Positions 44,921 to 52,855 of a stretch of 64,000 nucleotides of DNA are shown here, one piece after another. The notes below the pieces were generated by a model, which saw only the letters and a program-made list of their open reading frames with translations, made no database searches and was not told the origin of the DNA. How positions within the stretch are numbered: the first letter of the stretch is position 1; the number at the start of each line of letters is the position of its first letter. Position numbers and translations under genes: made by a program. This DNA comes from Bacteroidota bacterium (GTDB lineage Bacteria; Bacteroidota; Bacteroidia; Chitinophagales; Chitinophagaceae), in assembly GCA_947452905.1 (NCBI GenBank), contig CANGEP010000003.1, positions 124,001 through 188,000 on the forward strand. The letters are read 5' to 3'.

Positions 44921-45856
44921 ATGGGCGAACTATCCTTACATAAAAAATCGATGAAGCTAATGGGCAACCACTTTGAAATAACAGTGGTAGCTGATAGTGC
45001 CGATTGGGCTAATGAAATGATAGACTTAGGTGTAACAGAAATAAAAAGAATCGAAAAATTATTAACCACCTATAGTAATGATAGTGAGACCAATTTAATT
45101 AATAATAATGCAGGCGTAGCTCCAGTGAAAGTAAGCGCAGAAATTATTGCACTCATACAAAGATCATTGAGAATATCAAATGTTACTCAAGGTGCATTTG
45201 ATATTTCTTATGGCTCAGTGGATAAATCCTTATGGAATTTTGATACTACTATGACAAGTTTGCCTTCGAGAGAAGAAGCTAAAAAATCGGTTCGTTTAAT
45301 TAATTATAAAAATATAGAGATTGATAATGAAGCCTCTACCGTGTATTTAAAACAAAAAGGAATGCGTATTGGTTTTGGGGGCATTGGAAAAGGCTATGCG
45401 GCCGAAAAAGCAAAACATATTATGCAATCAGCAGGAGTGCAAAGTGGCGTAGTAAATGCTTCTGGTGATTTAACTACTTGGGGTAATATGCCTAATGGTG
45501 AAAAATGGACTATTGGTATTGTACATCCCGAATTAGCCAACAATGTTTTTTCTTATATTAACGTGAGTGGATTGTCTGTAGCCACTTCGGGTAATTATGA
45601 AAAATATATTATGATTGATGGGAAAAAATATTCTCACACGATTAATCCCAGAACGGGACTTCCTGTAACAGGTATAAAAAGTGTAACCATTGTTTCTACC
45701 AATGCCGAAATTGCCGATGCTATGGCAACCCCAGTGATGATTATGGGTATTGAAGCTGGATTAGATATGATTAATCAAATCAACGACATCGAAGCCATTG
45801 TGATTGATGATCAAAACAAATTATACGCCACTAAAAATATAAAGCTCACAAAATAA
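44921..45856 (+). CDS. apbE: FAD:protein FMN transferase (ApbE)
   Basis: 311 residues. ApbE attaches FMN covalently to Ser/Thr of target proteins, using FAD and Mg2+, outside the cytoplasm. Visible family motifs: MGNHFEITVV at the start, IEKLLTTYSNDSETNLINNN, GAFDISYGSVDKSLWNF, GFGGIGKGYAAEKA, SGVVNASGDLTTWG and HTINPRTGLPV, plus the metal-binding A-D-A-M-A-T region near residue 265. No signal peptide or lipobox is visible: the protein starts directly with a charged segment. Either the true start is missed, or it works before export. It lies between the thioredoxin gene (0 bp) and the DUF4266 gene (5 bp), so all are one operon. Confidence 0.93.
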   Translation: MGELSLHKKSMKLMGNHFEITVVADSADWANEMIDLGVTEIKRIEKLLTTYSNDSETNLINNNAGVAPVKVSAEIIALIQRSLRISNVTQGAFDISYGSVDKSLWNFDTTMTSLPSREEAKKSVRLINYKNIEIDNEASTVYLKQKGMRIGFGGIGKGYAAEKAKHIMQSAGVQSGVVNASGDLTTWGNMPNGEKWTIGIVHPELANNVFSYINVSGLSVATSGNYEKYIMIDGKKYSHTINPRTGLPVTGIKSVTIVSTNAEIADAMATPVMIMGIEAGLDMINQINDIEAIVIDDQNKLYATKNIKLTK

Positions 45857-45861
45857 TTTTT

Positions 45862-46080
45862 ATGAAGACAACCCAAAAACTTTTTTACTTATTAGCGTTG
45901 GTCGTTTTTACTACTGCTTGTGAAACAGTAAAAGAATATCAAAAAAATCGTCTTAATGATGCCGAAATGGCATTAGCTGCTCGTAAAGTAGAAAAGAACG
46001 AACAAAATTTTCAATCTTATAAAGAAGGTGCTGCTGGGGCCAATGGCGGAAAAACCGGCGGTGGTTGTGGTTGCAATTAA
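45862..46080 (+). CDS. DUF4266-type small lipoprotein, Gly/Cys-rich tail
   Basis: 72 residues. TTAC at 17-20 is a lipobox, then KEYQKNRLNDAEMALAARKVE, which is the DUF4266 signature (the lysine/arginine-rich helix preceding the conserved D-x-x-M segment). The C-terminus is a low-complexity Gly-rich tail ending GGGCGCN, with two Cys separated by one residue. The family function is not established. Members occur next to ApbE, thioredoxin and DUF3570 genes, which this window also shows. The CxC tail could bind a metal or be a substrate of the cassette thioredoxin. It follows apbE by 5 bp. Confidence 0.85.
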   Translation: MKTTQKLFYLLALVVFTTACETVKEYQKNRLNDAEMALAARKVEKNEQNFQSYKEGAAGANGGKTGGGCGCN

Positions 46081-46106
46081 TTAATTATTTACGTTTTACT
46101 TATTTC

Positions 46107-47447
46107 ATGAAAAAAATATCTCTTACATTAATTGGCTTGTATTTACTTTTTTTGCAAGGTTATTCGCAAATAAAACAACAATATGAAAATATTTTCCAAG
46201 CGAAGCCCTTAAAAATTGAAGAAATTAATTTAGTCACTAGTTATTATACGCAAAATGGGACACACTCTGCGGTTACGGGTGGAGGCACTTCTATTTTAGG
46301 TGTGGGAACCCATGCAATTACATTACCAGGCTCTGAACAGTTGAATGACTTTTCCAATATGCTCGAATTAAAATTAGTGGGCTATGGCGAAACAGGCAAT
46401 AAGCACACAATTTTAGCTGGACTTGGTATTGATCATCATACCGCTGCTTCTCAAAAATGGATTTCTCCTTCAGGCGCTTCTAAACCCGAAGGTACTAGAG
46501 TATATCCTTCAGTAAATTGGACAGTTGAAAACACAGATAAAGGAACTGAATTTGGATTGGGTTCTTATTATTCTCATGAATACAATTATACTTCCTTTGC
46601 GCTCGATGGTCATTTTGGGTTTAAAAATAAAACGGGTGGTGAATTTGGAGTTAAGGCTTCTGCTTATTTAGATAAAGTGAGTTTAATTTATCCAAGTGAC
46701 GACTCAACTATATTTAAAACCGGTACCAATACTATCAATACACCATTGGATGATTTTATTATTAAAACAAATGCAAGCCGCACAGTTGCTTATTATGGAG
46801 CTAGTGCTAGCCAAGGTGAAAAGTCATCGGTTCCCACTACAGCAAGAAACACTTATACAGCCTCTTTTAATTATGCGCAAGTAATTAACAAAAGTCTACA
46901 AATGGCTGTTTTGTTTGATATTGTAAAACAAGATGGTTTTTTAAGTCTTCCCTTTCATAGAGTTATTTTTAATAATCATTTAGAAAGAATTGAAAAATTG
47001 CCTTCTTCCAGAACAAAATTACCTATTGGATTAAGACTCAATTATTTTATGGGTGATGATGTGATTATAAGATCTTATTATCGCTATTACACTGATGATT
47101 GGGGTTTAACGGCACATACCGCAAGTATCGAGGTTCCCTATAAAATAAATCCTTTTTTATCGGTCTCTCCTTTTTATAGATATTATACACAAAGCGCTAC
47201 TAAATATTTTGCTCCCTTGTATCAACATAAAGTAGATGCCATTGGTAATCCTGTAGAATCTTATTTTACTAGTAACTACGCCTCCTCGGCATTTAGTAGC
47301 AATTATATGGGACTAGGTATTAGATCAGCTCCTCCAGGAGGTTTCCCAAATACTTATCTAGCTTCTTTTGAAATTAGATATGGCCATTATGTTCAAACAA
47401 CCGATTTAAACTCTAATGTAATCTCTTTACATTTTACGCTTAAATAA
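46107..47447 (+). CDS. DUF3570 outer-membrane beta-barrel protein, candidate flavinylation target
   Basis: 446 residues from ATG at 46107 (the frame reaches 46065 but MKKISLTLIGLYLLFLQGYSQ is the signal peptide). DUF3570 hallmarks: HSAVTGGGTSI near the N-terminus and many barrel strands such as TASFNYAQVINKSLQMAVLF and VIIRSYYRYYTDDWGLTAH, ending SNVISLHFTLK. Two ApbE-target-like motifs occur: DHHTAAS at about 109-115 (D-x-x-T-A-A-S, resembling the DxxTGAS consensus with G changed to A) and SGAS at about 122-125, which lacks the preceding Asp. Being last in an ApbE operon, it is the best local candidate substrate. Covalent FMN is inferred, not shown. Confidence 0.85.
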   Translation: MKKISLTLIGLYLLFLQGYSQIKQQYENIFQAKPLKIEEINLVTSYYTQNGTHSAVTGGGTSILGVGTHAITLPGSEQLNDFSNMLELKLVGYGETGNKHTILAGLGIDHHTAASQKWISPSGASKPEGTRVYPSVNWTVENTDKGTEFGLGSYYSHEYNYTSFALDGHFGFKNKTGGEFGVKASAYLDKVSLIYPSDDSTIFKTGTNTINTPLDDFIIKTNASRTVAYYGASASQGEKSSVPTTARNTYTASFNYAQVINKSLQMAVLFDIVKQDGFLSLPFHRVIFNNHLERIEKLPSSRTKLPIGLRLNYFMGDDVIIRSYYRYYTDDWGLTAHTASIEVPYKINPFLSVSPFYRYYTQSATKYFAPLYQHKVDAIGNPVESYFTSNYASSAFSSNYMGLGIRSAPPGGFPNTYLASFEIRYGHYVQTTDLNSNVISLHFTLK

Positions 47448-47466
47448 GTTTATTTGATTAAATTAG

Positions 47467-49467
47467 ATGCGTATTAAAACACGCAAAATGTCAATTTTTT
47501 CAAAATCAGTTTTTACATGGCTATCCCTATTTTTTGTTAGCCAATTGAGTGCCCAAGAAAAAAGATGGATTCAGCCAAATGATGTGTATCGACTCACTAA
47601 TATTGGAGCCCCTAAATTATCTCCCGAAGGTGATTGGGTTTTGTATTCCGTATCTAAAGTTGATTCTGTTAAAGATAAGTTTAGTGCTAAGTTGTATATG
47701 AGCTCTACTACTAATAGTGAAGAAGTTTTATTAACAGCACAAACAAAAGGGGCAGCTAATTATAATTGGAGTCCCGATGGAAAATATATCTCTTATTTAG
47801 CCCAGGGTAAAAACGAAGAAGAGGGGTCTCAGTTATTTTTAATGGACCGTAGAGGCGGCGAACCAGTTCAAGTTTCTGAAATTAAAGCTGAAATTGAAAA
47901 TTATCATTGGCTACCTAACGCTAAAAAAATAATATTACAAATTAAAGATTTTAATTATGCCGATACTGCAAAATCGAAAATAAGAACCCCCTATGAAATT
48001 GATCGTTATCGTTTTAAAGCCGACTACGAAGGTTATTTAGATAATCGTCATACACATTTATATGTATTCGATATTGCCACTAAAAAATTAGATACTTTAA
48101 CTAAAGGCAAGTATAACGAAACGGATGCTGCCATTAGTTATGATGGTAACTGGATAGCTTATAGTAGTAATGTATCCGAGAATCCCGATCAAAATTCAAA
48201 TACCGATATATTTTTATTATCATTAAATGCAGGCGCTAGTCCCATTCAGTTAACACATTATAAAGGCTCAGATGGCAATGCTGTATTTAGTTACGATAAT
48301 AAATATCTGGCTTTTACGAGATCAAGTTCAGAAGATGCTTACGATATGTACGATCTAAAACAATTAGTGGTTATTGATGTAGCTACTCAATCAGAAAAAT
48401 TAATTGGTATAAGTATCGATAGATCGGTGGATAATCTTCAATGGTCGCCAGATTCAAAAAATATTTACGCCTTGGTAGAAGATGATCGCAAACAAAATAT
48501 AGTAAGTTTTTCTGTAGCCAATAATACGTATGAGCAACTAACAAATCAAACCGGGGTGTATAATAATTTGCAAATGAATGCCAAAGGAAAACAAGTAGTA
48601 TTATATAGTACGCCCAATGAGCCCTTCGAAATTTATCAGTTAGTGAATGGGAAATACGAACCTCTTACTCATCTTCAAAAAACATTTACAGCGCCTTTAA
48701 AGAAAATGTATGTAACTGGTGTAACTGCTACCACCTCAGATAAAAATAAAGTAAATGGTATTTTATACCTTACAGATAGCACAGCAAAAAATTTACCACT
48801 CGTTTTATTTATTCATGGTGGGCCAGTGGCACAGGATGAGTATGCATTTGATTTAAGTAGACAAATTTATGCCGCAGCTGGCTATGCTGTGGTGGCTGTT
48901 AACTATAGAGGCAGTAGTGGTAGAGGTGCCAGCTATACTAAAACTATATACGGTGACTGGGGCAACAAGGAAGTAAAAGATATTATTGCTATCGCCAACG
49001 AATTAATTAAACAAGGCATTGTAGATGAAAATAGAATGGCCATTGCAGGCTGGAGTTATGGCGGTATTTTAACTAATTATACCATTGCTACAGACCACCG
49101 GTTTAAAGCGGCTGTAAGTGGAGCAGGTAGTTCTTTGATGCTCTCTTTTTATGGTACCGATCAATATATAAGCCAGTATGAACCTGAATTAGGTAAGCCA
49201 TGGGAAAATATTAAAAAGTGGTTGGATGTTTCCTATCCATTTTTTAAAGTGAATAAAATAAAGACCCCTACTTTATTTATGGCAAGTCAAAACGATTTTA
49301 ATGTTCCAGTGGTAGGCGCCGAACAAATGTATCAAGCCTTTAAATCGGTGGGTATTCCAACGCAACTCATTATTTACCCCAATCAAAACCACGGCATAAG
49401 AGTACCTTCTTATTTGGTACACCGTTACAATAGTCATATTAACTGGTTTAAAACTTATTTAAAATGA
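47467..49467 (+). CDS. S9 family prolyl-oligopeptidase-type peptidase, exported
   Basis: 666 residues. Signal peptide ends LSAQ; Met1 or Met8 could be the true start. Residues about 30-400 form a propeller with SPDGKYISYLA, SYDGNWIAYSS and WSPDSKNIYALVEDD blades. The C-terminal alpha/beta hydrolase has the oxyanion region VLFIHGGPVAQDEYAF, nucleophile GWSYGGI with Ser at about 530, Asp in SQNDFNVPV and His in NQNHGIRVPS. It should cleave short peptides, often after Pro or Ala, in the periplasm or outside the cell. The stop overlaps the next ATG (ATGA), so the two are translationally coupled, although a peptidase and a sugar enzyme are an odd pair. Confidence 0.9.
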   Translation: MRIKTRKMSIFSKSVFTWLSLFFVSQLSAQEKRWIQPNDVYRLTNIGAPKLSPEGDWVLYSVSKVDSVKDKFSAKLYMSSTTNSEEVLLTAQTKGAANYNWSPDGKYISYLAQGKNEEEGSQLFLMDRRGGEPVQVSEIKAEIENYHWLPNAKKIILQIKDFNYADTAKSKIRTPYEIDRYRFKADYEGYLDNRHTHLYVFDIATKKLDTLTKGKYNETDAAISYDGNWIAYSSNVSENPDQNSNTDIFLLSLNAGASPIQLTHYKGSDGNAVFSYDNKYLAFTRSSSEDAYDMYDLKQLVVIDVATQSEKLIGISIDRSVDNLQWSPDSKNIYALVEDDRKQNIVSFSVANNTYEQLTNQTGVYNNLQMNAKGKQVVLYSTPNEPFEIYQLVNGKYEPLTHLQKTFTAPLKKMYVTGVTATTSDKNKVNGILYLTDSTAKNLPLVLFIHGGPVAQDEYAFDLSRQIYAAAGYAVVAVNYRGSSGRGASYTKTIYGDWGNKEVKDIIAIANELIKQGIVDENRMAIAGWSYGGILTNYTIATDHRFKAAVSGAGSSLMLSFYGTDQYISQYEPELGKPWENIKKWLDVSYPFFKVNKIKTPTLFMASQNDFNVPVVGAEQMYQAFKSVGIPTQLIIYPNQNHGIRVPSYLVHRYNSHINWFKTYLK

Positions 49468-50438
49468 TACAATGGGGAATGATAGGTGCAGGTAGTGTTA
49501 CCGAACAAAAAAGTGGTCCTGCTTTTAATAAAGTACCTAATTCAAAACTATTTGGGGTAATGCGTAGAGATGCACAAAAATTAAAAGACTATGCTTTGCG
49601 TCAACAAGTACCATTTTATACCACCGATGTTGACGCACTTATTGCACATCCCGAAATTAATGCTATTTATATAGCCACCCCACCAGATGTGCATGAACAA
49701 TATGCTATTAAAGCATTAGCTGCCGGCAAAGATGTATATGTTGAAAAGCCAATGGCTTTAACAGTAGCTGCTTGTGAACGTATGCAGGCATTCGCCCAAA
49801 AAGCAAATAAAAAATTAGTGATTGCACATTATCGTAGAGCACTTCCCTTATTTTTAAAAGTAAAAGAGTTAATCGTAAATAATGAAATTGGAGTAGTTCA
49901 ATCTGTAAATATTCGAATGCATAAATATGCAATGCCTAAAGAATCTTATGACAATAATTGGCGTGTGCAACCTGCTATTGCTGGAGGCGGTTTTTTTTAT
50001 GATTTAGCCCCCCACCAACTCGATCTTGTTTTTTATTTTTTTGGGAAAGCTATATCCTATGATGGTTTTGCTAGCAATACAGCAGGTTTATATGAAGCAG
50101 AAGATACAGTGCATGGGAAAATTGAAATGGAATCGGGTATTATATGTAATGGGGATTGGTGTTTTGTGGTCGATAAAGGGGATGAAAAAGATGAGTTTGA
50201 AATAGTAGGTACCCAAGGAAAAATTAGTTTTCCAGTTTTTGGTAATAGCTTAACTATCCAAACAAACAATCAAGAACAAACCATGGAATTTGACTCTCCT
50301 TTGCATAACCAGCAAAATCTTATCGAAAAAATTGTATCTTACTTTTTAGATAATGGAGAAAATCCATGTAGTGCAGCGGACGCTTTACAATCCATGCGTG
50401 TGATGGAAGCTTTTGTTTATGGAAAAAAATTAAAGTAG
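49464..50438 (+). CDS. Gfo/Idh/MocA family oxidoreductase (cytosolic)
   Basis: 324 residues, no signal peptide. The Rossmann motif GMIGAGSVTEQ is at the N-terminus, IYIATPPDVHEQYAIKALAAGKDVYVEKPM holds the cofactor EKP motif, and the catalytic His/Asp region GGGFFYDLAPHQLDLVFYFFG follows. Family members oxidise or reduce sugar hydroxyls with NAD(P). Start overlaps the S9 peptidase stop by 4 bp, and the nucleotidyltransferase-kinase begins one base after the stop. This context, with a RhaM-like mutarotase downstream, points to catabolism or activation of a sugar such as a deoxyhexose or heptose. The sugar itself is not identifiable from sequence. Confidence 0.9.
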   Translation: MIQWGMIGAGSVTEQKSGPAFNKVPNSKLFGVMRRDAQKLKDYALRQQVPFYTTDVDALIAHPEINAIYIATPPDVHEQYAIKALAAGKDVYVEKPMALTVAACERMQAFAQKANKKLVIAHYRRALPLFLKVKELIVNNEIGVVQSVNIRMHKYAMPKESYDNNWRVQPAIAGGGFFYDLAPHQLDLVFYFFGKAISYDGFASNTAGLYEAEDTVHGKIEMESGIICNGDWCFVVDKGDEKDEFEIVGTQGKISFPVFGNSLTIQTNNQEQTMEFDSPLHNQQNLIEKIVSYFLDNGENPCSAADALQSMRVMEAFVYGKKLK

Positions 50439-50439
50439 A

Positions 50440-51585
50440 ATGAAGAAAGTTTTTGTAAGTGGTTGTTTCGATTTATTACATAGTGGCCATATTGCTTTTT
50501 TAGAACAAGCTGCTAAGTTTGGAGATTTATATGTTTGTATAGGATCTGATAAAACCGTGAATGACTTAAAAGGTAGGTATCCAGTAATCACGCAAGATGA
50601 ACGCCAATATATGTTGCAAGCACTTAAATGTGTGAAAGAATGTAAGATTAATAAAGGTTCGGGAATAATCGATTTTGATCAAGAAATTAAAACTATTCAG
50701 CCCAATATTTTTGTGGTAAATGAAGATGGCAATACACCTGCGAAGGCTGCCTTATGCGCACAAATGAATATCGAGTATAAGGTTTTAGAACGTATCCCTA
50801 CGGAGGGGCTTCCTGCAAGGTCTACCACTAGTTTAAGAACTAATACTATAATACCTTTTAGAATCGATTTAGCGGGGGGATGGTTAGATCAACCCTATGT
50901 GAATGAACATGCTGAGGGTTCGGTTTTAACTATTTCTATTGAGCCTACCATTGAGTTCAATCATCGAAGTGGCATGTCAAGTAGTACCAGAAATAAAGCG
51001 ATTGAATTATGGAAGGCGCAATTACCAGAAGGCGATCCTATTCAGTTGGCTAAAATTTTGTTTAGCTACGAAAATCCTCCAGGTACTAAAAATGTTTCTG
51101 GATCTCAGGATGCCATTGGTATTGTATTACCTGGCCTTAATAAATTAAATTATACCCATAATAATTATTGGCCAGTTACCATTGAATCTGTTGAGGAGGA
51201 AACTATTTTATCTTGGTTAGAATCACATTTATATTTGGTACCCTTAGACCCTAGAGCAAGTGAATATAATGTTTTGGAGAATACTCATATTAACCAAGAA
51301 GCTGCCAAAGCCTTAGCGCTTGCTGCTGAAGCATGTTGGAAGAGTATACAGGAAAGAGATATTGTAAGTTTTGGGAAACATTTTACAAATTCATTTAATG
51401 CACAAATTCACATGTTCCCTCATATGGTGGATGAAACTATTTTAACTACTATACAAAAATATAGCAATCAATGTTTGGGCTATAAGCTATCTGGCGCGGG
51501 TGGTGGTGGTTATTTAATATTAGTTAGTGAAAAAGATATACCTGGTGCTTTACAAATTATGATACGTCGAAAAAATTCATTTTAA
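50440..51585 (+). CDS. nucleotidyltransferase / GHMP sugar kinase fusion
   Basis: 381 residues, two catalytic domains. Residues 1-135 are a cytidylyltransferase-like fold: KKVFVSGCFDLLHSGHIAFL with HSGH at 14-17, a CIGSD turn, and the terminal motif ARSTTSLR. Residues about 137-381 are a GHMP kinase: motif 1 RIDLAGGW at 141-148, a P-loop-like SGMSSST at about 177-183, and motif 3 KLSGAGGGGY near the C-terminus. The logic recalls HldE, which phosphorylates and then activates a sugar, but here the domain order is reversed and the kinase is GHMP rather than PfkB-type. Between motif 1 and the P-loop only about 30 residues intervene, shorter than in galacto- or fucokinases. Substrate unknown. Overlaps the mutarotase by one base. 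Confidence 0.85.
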   Translation: MKKVFVSGCFDLLHSGHIAFLEQAAKFGDLYVCIGSDKTVNDLKGRYPVITQDERQYMLQALKCVKECKINKGSGIIDFDQEIKTIQPNIFVVNEDGNTPAKAALCAQMNIEYKVLERIPTEGLPARSTTSLRTNTIIPFRIDLAGGWLDQPYVNEHAEGSVLTISIEPTIEFNHRSGMSSSTRNKAIELWKAQLPEGDPIQLAKILFSYENPPGTKNVSGSQDAIGIVLPGLNKLNYTHNNYWPVTIESVEEETILSWLESHLYLVPLDPRASEYNVLENTHINQEAAKALALAAEACWKSIQERDIVSFGKHFTNSFNAQIHMFPHMVDETILTTIQKYSNQCLGYKLSGAGGGGYLILVSEKDIPGALQIMIRRKNSF

Positions 51586-51911
51586 TGAGATACTGCCTAG
51601 CCCTTGATCTAAAAGACGATGCACAATTAATTGCACATTATGAAGAGTATCATAAATCGGTCTGGCCCGAAATTATCAGCTCTATAAAAGAATCGGGCAT
51701 TACTCATCTTGAAATTTATAGAGTGGCCAATCGTTTATTTATGATTATGGAAACAAATGCCGATTTTAGTTTTGAAAATAAAGCTATGCTGGATACTAAA
51801 AATGAAATTGTACAAAAATGGGAAGAGCTCATGTGGGACTATCAACAAGCCTTACCTACTGCAAAACCTGGCGAGAAATGGATGTTGATGAATAAAATAT
51901 TTTCTTTATAA
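51585..51911 (+). CDS. L-rhamnose mutarotase-like protein (RhaM / DUF718 family)
   Basis: 108 residues, the usual length of RhaM, a small ferredoxin-like dimer that interconverts the alpha and beta anomers of L-rhamnose. Motifs: RYCLALDLKDD, EYHKSVWPEI with the family His, THLEIYRVANRLFMIME, and a C-terminal EELMWDYQQALP with the conserved Trp. The stop codon of the kinase fusion overlaps its ATG (TAATG). Anomer conversion ahead of a kinase that phosphorylates C1 would make biochemical sense, so this pair probably acts on one sugar. L-fucose or another deoxyhexose is as likely as rhamnose. Confidence 0.88.
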   Translation: MRYCLALDLKDDAQLIAHYEEYHKSVWPEIISSIKESGITHLEIYRVANRLFMIMETNADFSFENKAMLDTKNEIVQKWEELMWDYQQALPTAKPGEKWMLMNKIFSL

Positions 51912-51925
51912 AGTAAGCTAGTTAT

Positions 51926-52714
51926 TTAAAAAAGAAACTGCTCTATCATTATAACAAGGGCCATTAAGAGTACAAACCAACCAAAACTTTTTTTAAGCTT
52001 AGCTCCATCCATTTTTTTGTTTAAATAGTTTCCAGTAATTATTCCAAGGGTAGCTAAAATCACAATACTTAATAAAAATTTCCAGTCAATAGTTACATGC
52101 GTTAAATCGCCCGTAAAGCCTACTAATGATTTTACACTTATAATAACCAAAGAGGAGGCAATGGCTTTTTTCATGGGTAGCTTACCAAGTATTACCAATG
52201 CTGGTATAATTAAAAACCCCCCACCTGCACCTACAATACCTGTAACAAGCCCTTCTGCAAAGCCCACCATCATTAAAGTAAAACCATAAACTGGTTGTAT
52301 ACCTTCTTGTTCTTTTTTATTTTTCCCTAAGATCATAGATAGTGCTGATGCCAACATTAAACTGGCAAAAAATACCATGATAAAATTACTCTTAGTAACA
52401 ATGGTTGTAGCGCTTATATGAAATTGAGAAGGGATGGCTGGTAAAATAAATTTTCTGGCAAAAAAGACACCGGCAATAGAGGGTAGGCCAAAAACGGCTA
52501 GGACTTTAAAGTCAACTAATTTTTGGCGCATTCTTGAGATAACACCTGCAATACTACTTACCCCTACAATACATAAAGAATAAGTGGTGGCTAATAAAGG
52601 ATCGATATGGAATAAATAAACAAGTACGGGCACTGTTAAAATAGAGCCTCCACTTCCGATAAGACCTAAGGATATTCCTATTAAAATTGATGCCGCGTAA
52701 CCAATGATCTCCAT
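51926..52714 (-). CDS. TauE/SafE-type sulfite/sulfoacetate exporter
   Basis: 262 residues, about 8 transmembrane segments in two repeats. The paired TauE motifs are visible: GLIGSGGSILTVPVLVYLFHID in the first half, and GIVGAGGGFLIIPALVILGKLPMKKA in the second. Family members export sulfite, sulfoacetate or related sulfur anions. It is divergent from the persulfide-dioxygenase-like gene at 52856, whose known reaction product is sulfite, so exporting that product is the most economical role. The 141-bp divergent region holds a Crp/Fnr-like palindrome. It is convergent with the mutarotase gene. Confidence 0.9.
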   Translation of the reverse strand: MEIIGYAASILIGISLGLIGSGGSILTVPVLVYLFHIDPLLATTYSLCIVGVSSIAGVISRMRQKLVDFKVLAVFGLPSIAGVFFARKFILPAIPSQFHISATTIVTKSNFIMVFFASLMLASALSMILGKNKKEQEGIQPVYGFTLMMVGFAEGLVTGIVGAGGGFLIIPALVILGKLPMKKAIASSLVIISVKSLVGFTGDLTHVTIDWKFLLSIVILATLGIITGNYLNKKMDGAKLKKSFGWFVLLMALVIMIEQFLF

Positions 52715-52795
52715 AGTTAAATTTTAGACAAACTTGCGTTAATGGCGCTACAATTTAGGTACTATTTGTCACACAGCTCTTAATTTTACCTAAAA

Positions 52796-52809
52796 GTGAT
52801 TTTTGTCAC
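52796..52809. promoter_or_regulatory. Crp/Fnr-like palindrome between tauE-like and persulfide dioxygenase genes
   Basis: GTGA-N6-TCAC, the exact core and spacing of Crp/Fnr-family sites. A second, weaker copy (GTAC-N6-TCAC) lies 37 bp away, giving repeated TTTGTCAC. The position between divergent genes suits control of both. The regulator is not in the window. Confidence 0.5.
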
Positions 52810-52855
52810 CAGAAAACTTAATTTTATAGAACAATTTTGGGTCAAATAAAGGATT

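Noticed and set aside
46470..46481. SGAS as the main flavinylation site of the DUF3570 protein
   Set aside because: It lacks the Asp three residues before the Ser that ApbE targets need; DHHTAAS just upstream fits the spacing better, so SGAS is only a secondary candidate.
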